DNA of 64,000 nt. It comes from Streptomyces coacervatus (GTDB taxonomy: Bacteria > Actinomycetota > Actinomycetes > Streptomycetales > Streptomycetaceae). Positions 40,376 to 49,487 of this stretch are shown here, one piece after another; the stretch's first letter is position 1, and each line of letters starts with the position of its first letter. Position numbers and translations under genes: made by a program. Below the pieces are notes generated by a model, which saw only the letters and a list, made by a program, of their open reading frames with translations, searched no databases and was not told where the DNA came from. Where the stretch lies: assembly GCF_029223485.1 (NCBI RefSeq), contig NZ_JARHTP010000001.1:1-64000 (forward strand), in the 5' to 3' direction.

Positions 40376-43353
40376 CCCCCGGCCCGGCCGACGAGGCCCG
40401 CCGGGCGCTGAGGGAGGCCCGGCAGCGGGAGAAGCCCGCGGGCGGGGGACCGGGGCAGCCCAGGGCTGAGGGGCAGGAGCCGGCGCCGGATCGGAGTGCG
40501 GAGCAGCAGCCGATGCCTGCCAATCATGCGGCGCAGAAGGCGGTGACGGAGAAGGTTCCCGAACAGGAGGCTTCCGGGGCGCCTGAGGGCGTCGAGCGCG
40601 GCGAGCCACGGCCCGGTGATGCCGCCCGTGCTGCGCTGCGCCGGGCGATGTCCACCAGACGCAGCGCGGGCGCGACGGGAGGGCTCACGGATGCCGTGGC
40701 TTCCGGCCCCGCTTCGACGGGCTCGGGTACGGATGCTTCGGGGGCTTCGGAGACGAGGGACTCGGGCGGGACTGCTTCGGGGGTGACGTCCGGTCGCGGT
40801 GGGAATGCGGATGCGGGCGGGCCGGGTGCGTCGATGGTCTCTGCGCGGCGTGGCATAGACGGTGGCACAGGGGATTGGTTGACGGATGCCATGACCTCTC
40901 GTGCCGTGTCGGGGATCACGGCCGGGGACGCTTCGGAGATGACGTCCGATGCGAAGGCGGATGCGGGTGGGTCTGCTGGGGCGGCGGTTTCTGTGCGGGG
41001 TGGGGTGGGTGGAGGTGTCGCGGGGCGGTTTGTGGACGCTGTGGTGCCCGGTCGGGGCTTGGGGGGCTCGGGTGGGGACGCTTCGGAGATGGCGTCCGAT
41101 GTGGAGGCGGACGGGGGTGGGTCTGCTGGGGCGGCGGTTTCTGTGCGGGGTGGGGTGGGTGGAGGTGCTGCGGAGCGGATTGTCGACGCTGTGGTCCCCG
41201 GTCCGGGTTCGGGAGGCTTGGGCGGGGGTGTGTCGGGCATTGCGTCCAGCGGGGAAGTAGACGCGGACGGGCCTGTTGGGGCGGCAGGGGCCGCTCGGCC
41301 TGGCATTGGCGGCGGTCGTACGGGCCGAACTGCGGACGCAGTGGCTCCTGATCTCGCATCGGACGACGCGGCGGACGATCTGCTGTCCAGGGGCACCTCG
41401 GGCAGGGCCTCCGGCGCGGCAGCGAGTGGCGAGTGCTCCGGCGGGGCGTCGAAGCCCGCCTCGCCGGACCGGCCGAGTGAGGCGCCGCGTTCCGCACTGC
41501 CGGACGTGGCGCCGGAGGCGAGCGGTGCGATGCCGGGCAGGGGGACGCGGCCTCAGGGTGGGGAAGCAGACCCTGCCGGCGCGCGCCCCGCTGATGTCGC
41601 GCGCGAAGCGTTGCGTGCCGCGCGGGCGGAGTCGCGTCAGGCTCGGGAGGACGCCGAGCGTGCCCGAGCCGAGGCCGGGCGTCGGCCGCGGCGGGCGGCG
41701 TCGGCGGCCGACAGAAGCCGCGGCGGTTCGCCCCGCCGTGCCGTCGGCGTCCAGGCGCGGGACCTGAGGGAGTTCCTCGCCGATGCCTTCCGTATGCCTT
41801 CCTCGGCGGCCGAGCCGGAAGTGGCCCACGACGACAACAACACTGCACGGGAAGGGAGTTCGGATCCCCGGACGTCCACGTCCACGTCCACGTTCGCGTC
41901 CGCCTCCATGCCCATGCCCACGTCCATGCCCACGCCCGGCGACGGTCCGCGGGCAGCCGGACTCGCCGAGCCCCCCGCCGAAGCCCACCTCCCCGGCACG
42001 GCCCCCCTCGGTACCGACTCGCCGACCAGCTCCACCACCCTCCGACACCACTCCATGGCCGCCCCCGCCCGCGACGGCGAGTTGCGCCGCACCTTCCCCG
42101 CATTCCCGTCCCGTGCCTCCCTCGCCCCGGCCACCCCGGCCACCTCAGCTTCCCCGGACGACGCCCGCTTCGCGGAGACGTGGTGGGGCAATGCCTGGGT
42201 CGCGGCCTTGGAAGAAGGGGCGCTGGACGCCAAGCGGCTGGCGCGTGGCCGGAGTTATGCCGAGCAGGGCCATGTGGACGCCATCACGGTGACGCCAGGC
42301 CTCGTGCTCGCGTATGTGCAGGGCAGCCGCCCGCGCCCGTACCGCGTGCAGGTGCGGCTGCGCACGCTGGACGACGCCGACTGGGCGCGGTTCCTGGACG
42401 CCGCCGCCGAGCGGCCGGGGCACATCGCGGCGCTGCTCGACAAGGAGCTGCCCCAGTCCCTCGCCGACTGCGGAGTGCCCTTGCTGCCGGGCCCGCGCGA
42501 CCTCGACCCGCACTGCAGCTGCCCCGACCACGGTCACCCCTGCAAACACGCCGCCGCCCTCTGCTACCAGACGGCGCGTCTGCTCGACGCCGACCCCTTC
42601 GTACTGCTCCTGCTGCGCGGCCGCGGGGAACGCGAGCTGCTCGACGCCCTCTCCCGGCTGAGCGCCGCCCGCGCGGCCCGCGCCGCCCAGGAGCAGGAAC
42701 CGGCCCCGCTCCCCGGCGTGCGTGCCGCCGAAGCCCTCCTGCCGCGCCAACTCCCCCCGCTCCCGACGCCGTTGCCCGTCCCGCCGCACCCCGAGCAACC
42801 CCCGGTCTACCCGGCGGCCCCGGGCGGCCCCGACCCCTTCGCGCTGGACCAACTGGCGACCGACGCCGCCGCCCGCGCCCATGCCCTGCTCAGCACCGGC
42901 CGCGACCCGGTGGCGGAGCTGACGCTGTGGCAGGACGCGGTCCGGCTCGCTGCCGCCCGTCCCGGCTCCGGCCTCACCGCCGGCACCCGCGCGCTCTACG
43001 CCTCGCTCGCCTCCGCCGCGGGCCGCACCCCCGCCGAGCTGGCCCGCGCGGTCGCCGCCTGGCGGCAGGGCGGCCTCGAAGGGCTCGCCGTCCTCGAGGA
43101 ACCCTGGGACCCGCCGGCCGGACGCTTCGACCGCGCCCGCCCTCTCCTCCTCGCCGCAGACCTTCCGGCCTTCAGACCCAGACGCAACCACCTCACCCAC
43201 CCCCGCGGCCACGTCCAGCTCCGCCTCGGCCGCGACGGCCTGTGGTACGCCTACGAGTCGGAGCCGGGCCACGACGACTGGTGGCCCCGCGGCACCCCGG
43301 ACCTCGACCCGGTGGGCGCCCTCACCGGCCTGGGCACACCGAGCGACCTCTGA
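40372..43353 (+). CDS. SWIM zinc-finger protein with long repetitive N-terminus
   Basis: The 993-residue protein starts in the stop codon of the SNF2 gene (ATGA). Residues 1 to about 590 are low-complexity and include two nearly identical 50-residue tandem repeats plus a diverged third. The conserved part begins near residue 600 (FAETWWGNAWVAALEEGALDAKRLARGRSYAEQGHV). It holds a SWIM zinc finger, C715-SCPDHGHPC-KH, which binds DNA or protein. SWIM proteins form operons with SNF2 helicases and probably guide them to substrate. Homologues are usually much shorter at the N-terminus. Confidence 0.85.
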   Translation: MTPGPADEARRALREARQREKPAGGGPGQPRAEGQEPAPDRSAEQQPMPANHAAQKAVTEKVPEQEASGAPEGVERGEPRPGDAARAALRRAMSTRRSAGATGGLTDAVASGPASTGSGTDASGASETRDSGGTASGVTSGRGGNADAGGPGASMVSARRGIDGGTGDWLTDAMTSRAVSGITAGDASEMTSDAKADAGGSAGAAVSVRGGVGGGVAGRFVDAVVPGRGLGGSGGDASEMASDVEADGGGSAGAAVSVRGGVGGGAAERIVDAVVPGPGSGGLGGGVSGIASSGEVDADGPVGAAGAARPGIGGGRTGRTADAVAPDLASDDAADDLLSRGTSGRASGAAASGECSGGASKPASPDRPSEAPRSALPDVAPEASGAMPGRGTRPQGGEADPAGARPADVAREALRAARAESRQAREDAERARAEAGRRPRRAASAADRSRGGSPRRAVGVQARDLREFLADAFRMPSSAAEPEVAHDDNNTAREGSSDPRTSTSTSTFASASMPMPTSMPTPGDGPRAAGLAEPPAEAHLPGTAPLGTDSPTSSTTLRHHSMAAPARDGELRRTFPAFPSRASLAPATPATSASPDDARFAETWWGNAWVAALEEGALDAKRLARGRSYAEQGHVDAITVTPGLVLAYVQGSRPRPYRVQVRLRTLDDADWARFLDAAAERPGHIAALLDKELPQSLADCGVPLLPGPRDLDPHCSCPDHGHPCKHAAALCYQTARLLDADPFVLLLLRGRGERELLDALSRLSAARAARAAQEQEPAPLPGVRAAEALLPRQLPPLPTPLPVPPHPEQPPVYPAAPGGPDPFALDQLATDAAARAHALLSTGRDPVAELTLWQDAVRLAAARPGSGLTAGTRALYASLASAAGRTPAELARAVAAWRQGGLEGLAVLEEPWDPPAGRFDRARPLLLAADLPAFRPRRNHLTHPRGHVQLRLGRDGLWYAYESEPGHDDWWPRGTPDLDPVGALTGLGTPSDL
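40930..41330 (+). repeat. 150-bp in-frame tandem repeats inside the SWIM gene
   Basis: Units at 40930-41079 and 41080-41229 share long identical stretches (for example from GTCTGCTGGGGCGGCGG at 40971 and 41121). A third, diverged unit follows. Codons here use T and G at third positions more than the rest of the gene, consistent with recent expansion under weak constraint. Confidence 0.75.
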
Positions 43354-43563
43354 GTGATCCTGCACACGCAGGGCGCACAAGCAGGACGCACGCGCAGAAC
43401 CGCCCTTTCGACGCACCGCGCCCTCGGCACACCGCCCCTTCGACACGCTGGCCCGGCATCCGGTGAAGGCGGTGTGAGGGTTCACCGGTGATCCGCGGGA
43501 GCCAGGTGTAAGGACGTGGGGCCCCGCGTCCGGAAGGCAAGAAAAGGCGGTTAGCGTGGAGCG

Positions 43564-44874
43564 GTGAGTGAGACGAAGACCCCTGCCCTCCAGTACCGCT
43601 TCGACGGCCCGGAAGACGCCCCGGTCCTCATCCTCGGTCCCTCCCTCGGCACGACGTGGCACATGTTTGATCGCCAGGTGCCCGAGCTGACGAAGCAGTG
43701 GCGCGTCTTCCGCTTCGATCTGCCGGGGCACGGCGGCGCGCCCGCGTACCCCGTGGGCTCGGTGGGCGAAATCGCCTCCCGGCTGCTGACCACGCTCGAC
43801 GGGCTCGGCGTACAGCGCTTCGGCTACGCGGGCTGTGCGCTCGGCGGTGCGATCGGTCTGGAGCTGGCCCTGCGCCACCCGGAGCGGCTCGCCTCGCTCG
43901 CGGTGATCGCCAGTTCGCCCCGTTTCGGCACGGCCGACGAGTTCCGGCAGCGGGGGGTGATAGTGCGGACGAACGGACTCGACCCCATAGCCCGTACCTC
44001 CCCCGACCGCTGGTTCACCGGCGGGTTCGCCGCCGCGCAGCCCGCGATCACCGACTGGGCCGTGCAGATGGTCCGCACCACGGACCCCGGCTGCTACATC
44101 GCCGCCTGCGAGGCCCTTGCGGCGTTCGACGTACGGCCCGAACTCGGCCGGGTGGGCGTGCCGACCCTCGTCCTCGTCGGCTCGGAGGACAAGGTCACCG
44201 GGCCCGCCGAGGCCCGCACCCTGGTCGCCGGCATTCCCGACGCGCGCCTCGCCGTCGTCCCCGGCGCCTCCCACCTGGTGCCGGTGGAGCAGCCCGTCGC
44301 CGTCACCGACCTGCTGGTCCGGCACTTCTCCACCGCCTGGCAGCCCGGCTACGTCGAGTCGTCGACCGGCCAGATCGCCATCCCGGCGGCCCCCGTCAAG
44401 TCCGTACTCGCACCGCCTCCGCAGCCCCAGCTGCCCGCGCCGATCGCCGAGATAGCCCCGGCGCCCGTCGTGCCCGCACCGGCGAACGGCCGCCCTGACC
44501 CCTACGACGCCGGGATCAAGGTCCGCCGCGAGGTGCTCGGCGACGCGCACGTCGACCGGGCGCTGGCGCAGGCGGACGAGTTCTCCGGGGACTTCCAGGA
44601 GTTCATCACCCGGTACGCATGGGGCGAGATCTGGGACCGCCCCGGCCTCGACCGGCGCTCGCGCAGCTGCGTGACCCTCACCGCCCTCGTCGCGGGCGGC
44701 CACCTGGACGAACTCGCCTTCCACACCCGCGCCGCCCTGCGCAACGGCCTCACCCCGAGCGAGATCAAGGAGGTGCTGCTGCAGGCGGCCGTCTACTGCG
44801 GCGTACCGGCGGCGAACAGCGCGTTCAAGGTGGCCCAGCAGGTCATAAGAGAGGAAACGACCCCCACCGAGTGA
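43564..44874 (+). CDS. pcaL: PcaD-PcaC fusion with altered lactonase nucleophile
   Basis: The 436-residue protein fuses an alpha/beta hydrolase (about residues 1-265, 3-oxoadipate enol-lactonase type) through a Pro/Ala linker to a carboxymuconolactone decarboxylase domain (about 315-430: RYAWGEIWDRPGLDRRSRSCVTLTALVAGGHLDEL). Both act in the protocatechuate branch of the beta-ketoadipate pathway. The nucleophile elbow reads GYAGCALGGA, with Ala92 where the catalytic Ser of G-x-S-x-G is expected; the Asp (GSEDKV) and His (GASHLVP) are present. The lactonase half may be inactive. No other pca genes lie nearby. The start is a GTG. Confidence 0.82.
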   Translation: MSETKTPALQYRFDGPEDAPVLILGPSLGTTWHMFDRQVPELTKQWRVFRFDLPGHGGAPAYPVGSVGEIASRLLTTLDGLGVQRFGYAGCALGGAIGLELALRHPERLASLAVIASSPRFGTADEFRQRGVIVRTNGLDPIARTSPDRWFTGGFAAAQPAITDWAVQMVRTTDPGCYIAACEALAAFDVRPELGRVGVPTLVLVGSEDKVTGPAEARTLVAGIPDARLAVVPGASHLVPVEQPVAVTDLLVRHFSTAWQPGYVESSTGQIAIPAAPVKSVLAPPPQPQLPAPIAEIAPAPVVPAPANGRPDPYDAGIKVRREVLGDAHVDRALAQADEFSGDFQEFITRYAWGEIWDRPGLDRRSRSCVTLTALVAGGHLDELAFHTRAALRNGLTPSEIKEVLLQAAVYCGVPAANSAFKVAQQVIREETTPTE

Positions 44875-44979
44875 TCACCCGAGTGATCACCCACCGGTTC
44901 CCGAGTGATCGTCAGCCGGGCAGCAGAAGCACCAGTCTCAGCCGCCCGGACTCCCCGTGAACGGGGCAGGATGGGAGCC

Positions 44980-45615
44980 ATGAAGCTCACGAAGAAGTCG
45001 CACTCCTGCGTCCGTCTCGAGAAGGACGGGCGCACGCTCGTCCTCGACCCCGGCGGGTTGACCGAGCAGGACGCCGCGATCGGTGCGGAAGCGATCCTCG
45101 TCACGCACGAGCACCCCGATCACTTCGACGAGGGCCGGCTGCGGGCGGCCATGGAGGCCGACCCGGCCGCCGAGATCTGGACCCTCGCCTCCGTCGCGGA
45201 GCAGATCTCTGCCGCCTTCCCGGGCCGTGTGCACACCGTCGGCCACGGCGACACGTTCACCGCCGCGGGCTTCGACATCCAGGTCCACGGCGAGCTGCAC
45301 GCCGTCATCCACCCGGACATCCCGCGCATCACGAACGTCGGCTACCTCGTCGACGGCGGCAAGGTCTTCCACCCCGGCGACGCCCTCACCGTCCCCGACC
45401 ACCCGGTCGAGACGCTGATGCTCCCGGTGCAGGCCCCCTGGAGCAAGATCTCCGAGGTCATCGACTACGTCCGCGAGGTCAAGCCGCAGCGCGCCTACGA
45501 CATCCACGACGCCCTGCTCACGGACCTCGCCCGCCCGATCTACGACCGCCAGATCGGCGCGCTCGGCGGTTCGGAACACCTGCGGCTGACGCCGGGAGAC
45601 TCGGCGGAGGTCTGA
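44980..45615 (+). CDS. MBL-fold metal-dependent hydrolase
   Basis: The 211-residue protein carries the metallo-beta-lactamase motif THEHPDHF (H-x-H-x-D-H) and later metal ligands in HAVIHPDIPR, VFHPGDAL and DIHDALL. It resembles the UlaG/YtnP-like hydrolases that start KLTKKSHSCVRLE. The substrate is unknown. The ATG at 44980 is preferred; an in-frame ATG three codons upstream is an alternative. It stands 61 bases before xthA. Confidence 0.83.
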   Translation: MKLTKKSHSCVRLEKDGRTLVLDPGGLTEQDAAIGAEAILVTHEHPDHFDEGRLRAAMEADPAAEIWTLASVAEQISAAFPGRVHTVGHGDTFTAAGFDIQVHGELHAVIHPDIPRITNVGYLVDGGKVFHPGDALTVPDHPVETLMLPVQAPWSKISEVIDYVREVKPQRAYDIHDALLTDLARPIYDRQIGALGGSEHLRLTPGDSAEV

Positions 45616-45676
45616 GGAGGGCCCATGGACGGCGGGCGGGGCGGCGTTGTCAGACCCGCCCGGTAGGTTGTGAGGC

Positions 45677-46456
45677 ATGCGCATCGCGACCTGGAACGTG
45701 AACTCGATCACCGCCCGCCTGCCAAGGCTCCTGGCCTGGCTGGAGAGCAGCGGCGCGGACGTGCTGTGCCTCCAGGAGGCCAAGCTGGCCGAGGACCAGT
45801 TCCCCTTCGACCAGCTGCGCGAGGCGGGCTACGAAGCGGCGGTGAACGCGACCGGCAGGTGGAACGGCGTGGCGGTGCTCTCCCGCGTCGGCCTGAAGGA
45901 CGTGACCAAGGGCCTGCCCGGCGACCCCGGGTACGACGGCAGCGAAGAGCCCCGCGCCATCTCGGCGACCTGCGGCCCGGTCCGCGTCTGGTCGGTGTAC
46001 GTGCCGAACGGACGCGAGGTGGACCACCCCCACTACGCCTACAAGCTCCAGTGGTTCGAGGCCCTCAAGGCGGCCGTCGCCGACGACGCGGCGGGCGGCC
46101 GCCCGTTCGCGGTCCTGGGCGACTACAACGTGGCCCCGACGGACGACGACGTCTACGACGTGGCGGCCTTCGAGGGCCTCACCCACGTCACCCCGGCCGA
46201 GCGCGCGGCCCTGGCGTCCCTGCGCGAGGCAGGCCTCTCGGACGTGGTCCCGCGCCCCCTCAAGTACGACCACCCCTTCACGTACTGGGACTACCGCCAG
46301 CTCTGCTTCCCCAAGAACCGAGGCATGCGCATCGACCTGGTCTACGGCAACGACCCGTTCGCCAAGGCGGTCACCGACGCCTACGTCGACCGCGAGGAAC
46401 GCAAGGGCAAGGGCGCGTCGGACCATGCACCGGTGGTGGTCGACCTGGAGGTGTAG
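45677..46456 (+). CDS. xthA: Exodeoxyribonuclease III
   Basis: The 259-residue protein matches the AP-endonuclease/exonuclease III family in length and motifs: RIATWNVNSI, LCLQEAK (catalytic Glu), VYVPNG, VLGDYNVAP (Asp-Asn) and the terminal SDHAPVVVDLEV (Asp-His). It removes abasic sites and 3' blocks in base-excision repair. It is followed by a tandem repeat tract and a terminator hairpin. Confidence 0.92.
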   Translation: MRIATWNVNSITARLPRLLAWLESSGADVLCLQEAKLAEDQFPFDQLREAGYEAAVNATGRWNGVAVLSRVGLKDVTKGLPGDPGYDGSEEPRAISATCGPVRVWSVYVPNGREVDHPHYAYKLQWFEALKAAVADDAAGGRPFAVLGDYNVAPTDDDVYDVAAFEGLTHVTPAERAALASLREAGLSDVVPRPLKYDHPFTYWDYRQLCFPKNRGMRIDLVYGNDPFAKAVTDAYVDREERKGKGASDHAPVVVDLEV

Positions 46457-46474
46457 AGCACTACCTCCAAATCC

Positions 46475-46668
46475 GTCCGGCGTGCACGAACGAGGCCGCC
46501 TCAGCCACTTCCGGCCTGTCCGGCGTGCACGGATAAGGCCGCCTCAGCCACTTTCAGCCCGTCCGGCGTGTACGGATAAGGCCGCCTCAGCCACTTCCAG
46601 CCCGTCCGGCGTGCACGGACGAGGCCGCCTCAGCCACTTTCAGCCCGTCCGGCGTTTGAGGACGAGGC
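46475..46668 (+). repeat. 43-bp tandem repeat tract after xthA
   Basis: GTCCGGCGT occurs at 46475, 46518, 46561, 46604 and 46647, an exact 43-bp period over four full units and one partial. Units vary at a few positions (GTGCACGGACGAGGCC versus GTGTACGGATAAGGCC). The unit contains a sequence common in streptomycete intergenic DNA (GGCGTTTGAGGACGAGGCC in the last copy). There are no unique spacers, so it is not a CRISPR array. Confidence 0.85.
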
Positions 46669-46688
46669 CGTTCAGGCCGAAGCGGGGT

Positions 46689-46707
46689 CTGGGGGCGCAG
46701 CCCCCAG
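46689..46707. terminator. Terminator hairpin between convergent genes
   Basis: CTGGGGGC-GCA-GCCCCCAG is a perfect 8-bp stem with a three-base loop, lying between xthA and the convergent secreted hydrolase gene. Confidence 0.75.
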
Positions 46708-46711
46708 GCGG

Positions 46712-48478
46712 TCACGGCACCAGAGCGCGCAGATCCACGGATCGGGCCATCGCAGCCAACCCCACATCACCGGGGTGCAGATGATCCCCACTGTCGTAAG
46801 CGGAGCGCATCCGCGTCGGATGCTGCGGATCCCGCAACGCCGCATCGAAGTCGAGCACGGCGTCGAACACCCCCGAGCCCCGGATCCACGCGTTCACCGC
46901 GGAGCGCTCCGCCTCGACGGCGGCCGTGCACCGCACCTCGCCCTCGCAGGGCAGGATCGTGCCGGCCAGCATCCGTAGGCCCCGCGCATGCCCGCGGTCC
47001 GCGATCTCCCGCAGCCCCGCGACGATCTGCGCCGCCGTGGTCTGCCCCCGCACGTCGTTCACACCCTCGAAGACGATCGCCGTACGCGCCGAGGTCTGGG
47101 CCAGGACATCCCTGTCGAACCGGTGCAGGGCACTGACTCCGGCCAGGTCCGTGGAGACGCCGTCGCCGGGATACCGGTCGGTGACCACACGGTTTCCGGA
47201 GATCCCCTGGTTGAGCACGCCATAGTGCGGGACCACATGCTGCTTCAGCAGCCGTGCGGCCAGCACATTGGGCCACCGCCGGTTCGCGTCCGTCGTGGAC
47301 CGGTCCCCGTCGGTGATCGAGTCCCCGAGCAGCACCACCGATCCCGGCCCGCCGCTCACGTCCACTCCGGTCAGCAGCGGCCACCTGGTCAGGACCTTGG
47401 TGTACGCCGCCGCGGAGCCCTCCGCAGTGTGGTCGCCCGCCACGCTCACATACGACCGCTGCACCGCGAGCTGGTGCACGGGTGCCGCCGTCACCGTGCC
47501 GGGCAGATGGAAACTCACCAGCAGATTCGCGTCCGGGGGCACCACAAAGCCGAGCGGATCGCTGAACGCCTGTGCCCCGGCCGGGATTTCGACCCCGGCC
47601 GCACCCCGGAAGGCAAGCCGCACCGGCACGTCCCGCGCCGTCGCGCCCTCCTTCTGCACGGCCACCGTCGCGCTCCCGATCCGTACCGGCGCCGCCGCGA
47701 ACGTGTTGTCGAACCGCAGCCGTACCCGCGGCCCGCCCACCGAGGTGTGCACCACCAGCCGCACGGTCCGGTCACTCCACGGCCCCACGGCCGGGATGCC
47801 GGAGGTCGCGGCCGCCCAACTGCCGGTCCAGCCCCGGTCCGCCCCCCGCACGGCCAGCGCGAAGACATGCAGACCGGCAGCGCGCGGCAGCTGCACGGAG
47901 GCGACCTGGAGCCCCCGCACCAGCGGCACCGTCACGACGTACAGCCGTGCCTGCTCGGCGAGTTGACCGGCGGGTGTGTTGATGTGCGGCAGCGCCACCG
48001 CCTTCGTGGCGAGCGGGCCGGTGCGCCAGTCGGGGGCGGTCAGCGTGTACGAGGAGCGGGTGCCGTTCCGGTACGAGACCGAGCCGGTGCCGCTCACGTC
48101 GGCCCCGCCCGTGCCCGCCACCAGGAAGGCCAGCGCGTCGCCGCGCCCGCCGACGCGCACGGTCTGTCCGTCGGCGAGTACGTTGTCCGGCTTGCCCGGT
48201 AGCCGCCGCGGCCAGGTCAGCCGGGCCCCCTGCACGGTGAGTGCGCGGCCGGGTGCCCAGCCCGCGGCCGTCAGGTCCTGCGCAGGCAGGGAGGCACCCA
48301 GGCCGTCGAAGTCCGCCAGACCCGGACGGGCGGCGTCGCTGACCGCAGTGCTGTTGAAGAACCGCTCCAGCGGCAGCGGTTCCGCGCTGTCGCCGTCGGC
48401 CGCCCGTGCCGCCGCGGCCGGCGCCAGCATGGCGAACGAGACGATGGCAACCGCGAATCCCCGCACATGTCGACGCAC
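46712..48478 (-). CDS. Secreted SGNH/GDSL hydrolase
   Basis: The 588-residue precursor has a signal peptide (about residues 1-28: VRRHVRGFAVAIVSFAMLAPAAAARA), a beta-rich N-terminal region and a C-terminal SGNH domain. The SGNH blocks are VVLLGDSITDG (Ser), NQGISGNR (Gly), FEGVNDVRG (Asn) and SGDHLHPGD (Asp-His). Such enzymes are extracellular esterases or lipases, often acting on polysaccharide esters. The GTG start at 48478 is preceded by GGGAGGAG. Confidence 0.85.
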   Translation of the reverse strand: MRRHVRGFAVAIVSFAMLAPAAAARAADGDSAEPLPLERFFNSTAVSDAARPGLADFDGLGASLPAQDLTAAGWAPGRALTVQGARLTWPRRLPGKPDNVLADGQTVRVGGRGDALAFLVAGTGGADVSGTGSVSYRNGTRSSYTLTAPDWRTGPLATKAVALPHINTPAGQLAEQARLYVVTVPLVRGLQVASVQLPRAAGLHVFALAVRGADRGWTGSWAAATSGIPAVGPWSDRTVRLVVHTSVGGPRVRLRFDNTFAAAPVRIGSATVAVQKEGATARDVPVRLAFRGAAGVEIPAGAQAFSDPLGFVVPPDANLLVSFHLPGTVTAAPVHQLAVQRSYVSVAGDHTAEGSAAAYTKVLTRWPLLTGVDVSGGPGSVVLLGDSITDGDRSTTDANRRWPNVLAARLLKQHVVPHYGVLNQGISGNRVVTDRYPGDGVSTDLAGVSALHRFDRDVLAQTSARTAIVFEGVNDVRGQTTAAQIVAGLREIADRGHARGLRMLAGTILPCEGEVRCTAAVEAERSAVNAWIRGSGVFDAVLDFDAALRDPQHPTRMRSAYDSGDHLHPGDVGLAAMARSVDLRALVP

Positions 48479-48644
48479 GGCCGACTCCTCCCGCTCACCG
48501 GTGGGACGAAAGACGCATCGCGAAGCTAGAGAGACGACAGACACCCGTCAACGAGCCATGCACGGACTCGACGCGAAATAGCCCCGAAGTGACCGCCCGC
48601 GCGCCTGTGGTGCGTACGCCGGTGCGAATGACACGCTGGAAGGT

Positions 48645-49052
48645 ATGAAGATCCCTTTTCTGGGCCACCGTCATGAGAAGCACGGCATCCCCGACCCGGA
48701 GGGAATCGCCGAACTCCTCTCCGAGTGCGAACTGCTCCGCTCCCAGGCGTCCCGGGAGGGCGTCCAACTCGACGACTCCGCCGCCTCGTTGGAGGCACTC
48801 GACCAGCTGCTGCCGCGCTGGCGGGACGACCCGGAGGTGCTGCACTGGCTCGGGAACGACGCGGGCCTCTATCTCGGCACCGTCATCGTGCGCACCGTGC
48901 CCGGCGCCGCCTGGGAGATCTGGCCGGACGGCCAGCCCGTCGTACGGCTGGCCTCGGGCCGCGAGTTCGACGTGCTGACCTCAGGGCACGAGTGGGCCGC
49001 CAGCGGGGTTCCCGAGCTCTCGCAGCTGTACGGCGAGGTCGCGGAGACATGA
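48645..49052 (+). CDS. DUF6278 family protein
   Basis: The 135-residue protein (MKIPFLGHRHEKHGIPDPEGIAELLSECELLR.., VLHWLGNDAGLYLGTVIVRTVPGAAWEIWPDGQPVVRLASGREFDV) is a streptomycete family of unknown function annotated DUF6278. It is soluble, with an alpha/beta pattern. It stands alone, divergent from the SGNH hydrolase gene. Confidence 0.75.
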   Translation: MKIPFLGHRHEKHGIPDPEGIAELLSECELLRSQASREGVQLDDSAASLEALDQLLPRWRDDPEVLHWLGNDAGLYLGTVIVRTVPGAAWEIWPDGQPVVRLASGREFDVLTSGHEWAASGVPELSQLYGEVAET

Positions 49053-49193
49053 ACCCGTGAGGCCATGAACCACCGACCTAAGATCGACGTAAATACGGCT
49101 TATGCCCGAAAAGTGCGTGTCGTGAGGTAAGTCAACTCTCGCCCGGATAGTTTGCGGCCACCACGACACAGCTGAGAGTGAGTAGGGCTGCGA

Positions 49194-49451
49194 ATGGCCG
49201 TCGATCCGCTGATCGAACTGCATGACGTCAACAAGTACTACGGGGAGTTGCATGTCCTGCAGGACATGACGAAGGTCGTCGTCACCCACGAGACGGGCTT
49301 CGCCCGCTCGGCCGTCGGCCGCGTCGTCTTCATGGCCGACGGCCGCACCGTCGAGGACCGTGCCGTCCAGGACCGCGCCCCCGAGGAGTTCTTCACCGCC
49401 CCGCGCGGCGAGCGCGCCAAGGACTTCCTTTCCAAGATCCTCCAGCACTGA
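49194..49451 (+). pseudogene. Internally deleted GluA-type ABC ATPase
   Basis: The 85-codon frame joins the very start of a glutamate/polar amino acid transporter ATPase (DPLIELHDVNKYYGELHVLQDM) to its very end (TKVVVTHETGFARSAVGRVVFMADGRTVEDR..EEFFTAPRGERAKDFLSKIL). The Walker A, Q-loop, signature and Walker B regions, about 170 residues, are missing. The junction is in frame and the promoter-proximal end is intact, so a non-catalytic polypeptide may be made. No permease genes follow. Confidence 0.75.
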
Positions 49452-49487
49452 GCGACAGAGCCATGCCCGGACGGCGGCAGCCGGAGA

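Noticed and set aside
40180..42051. 623-codon minus-strand frame with Pro/Arg-rich repeats
   Set aside because: The repeats are the mirror image of the tandem repeats in the SWIM gene, and no start signal fits.
46475..46668. Tandem repeats as a CRISPR array
   Set aside because: The repeats are directly adjacent with no unique spacers, and no cas genes are present.
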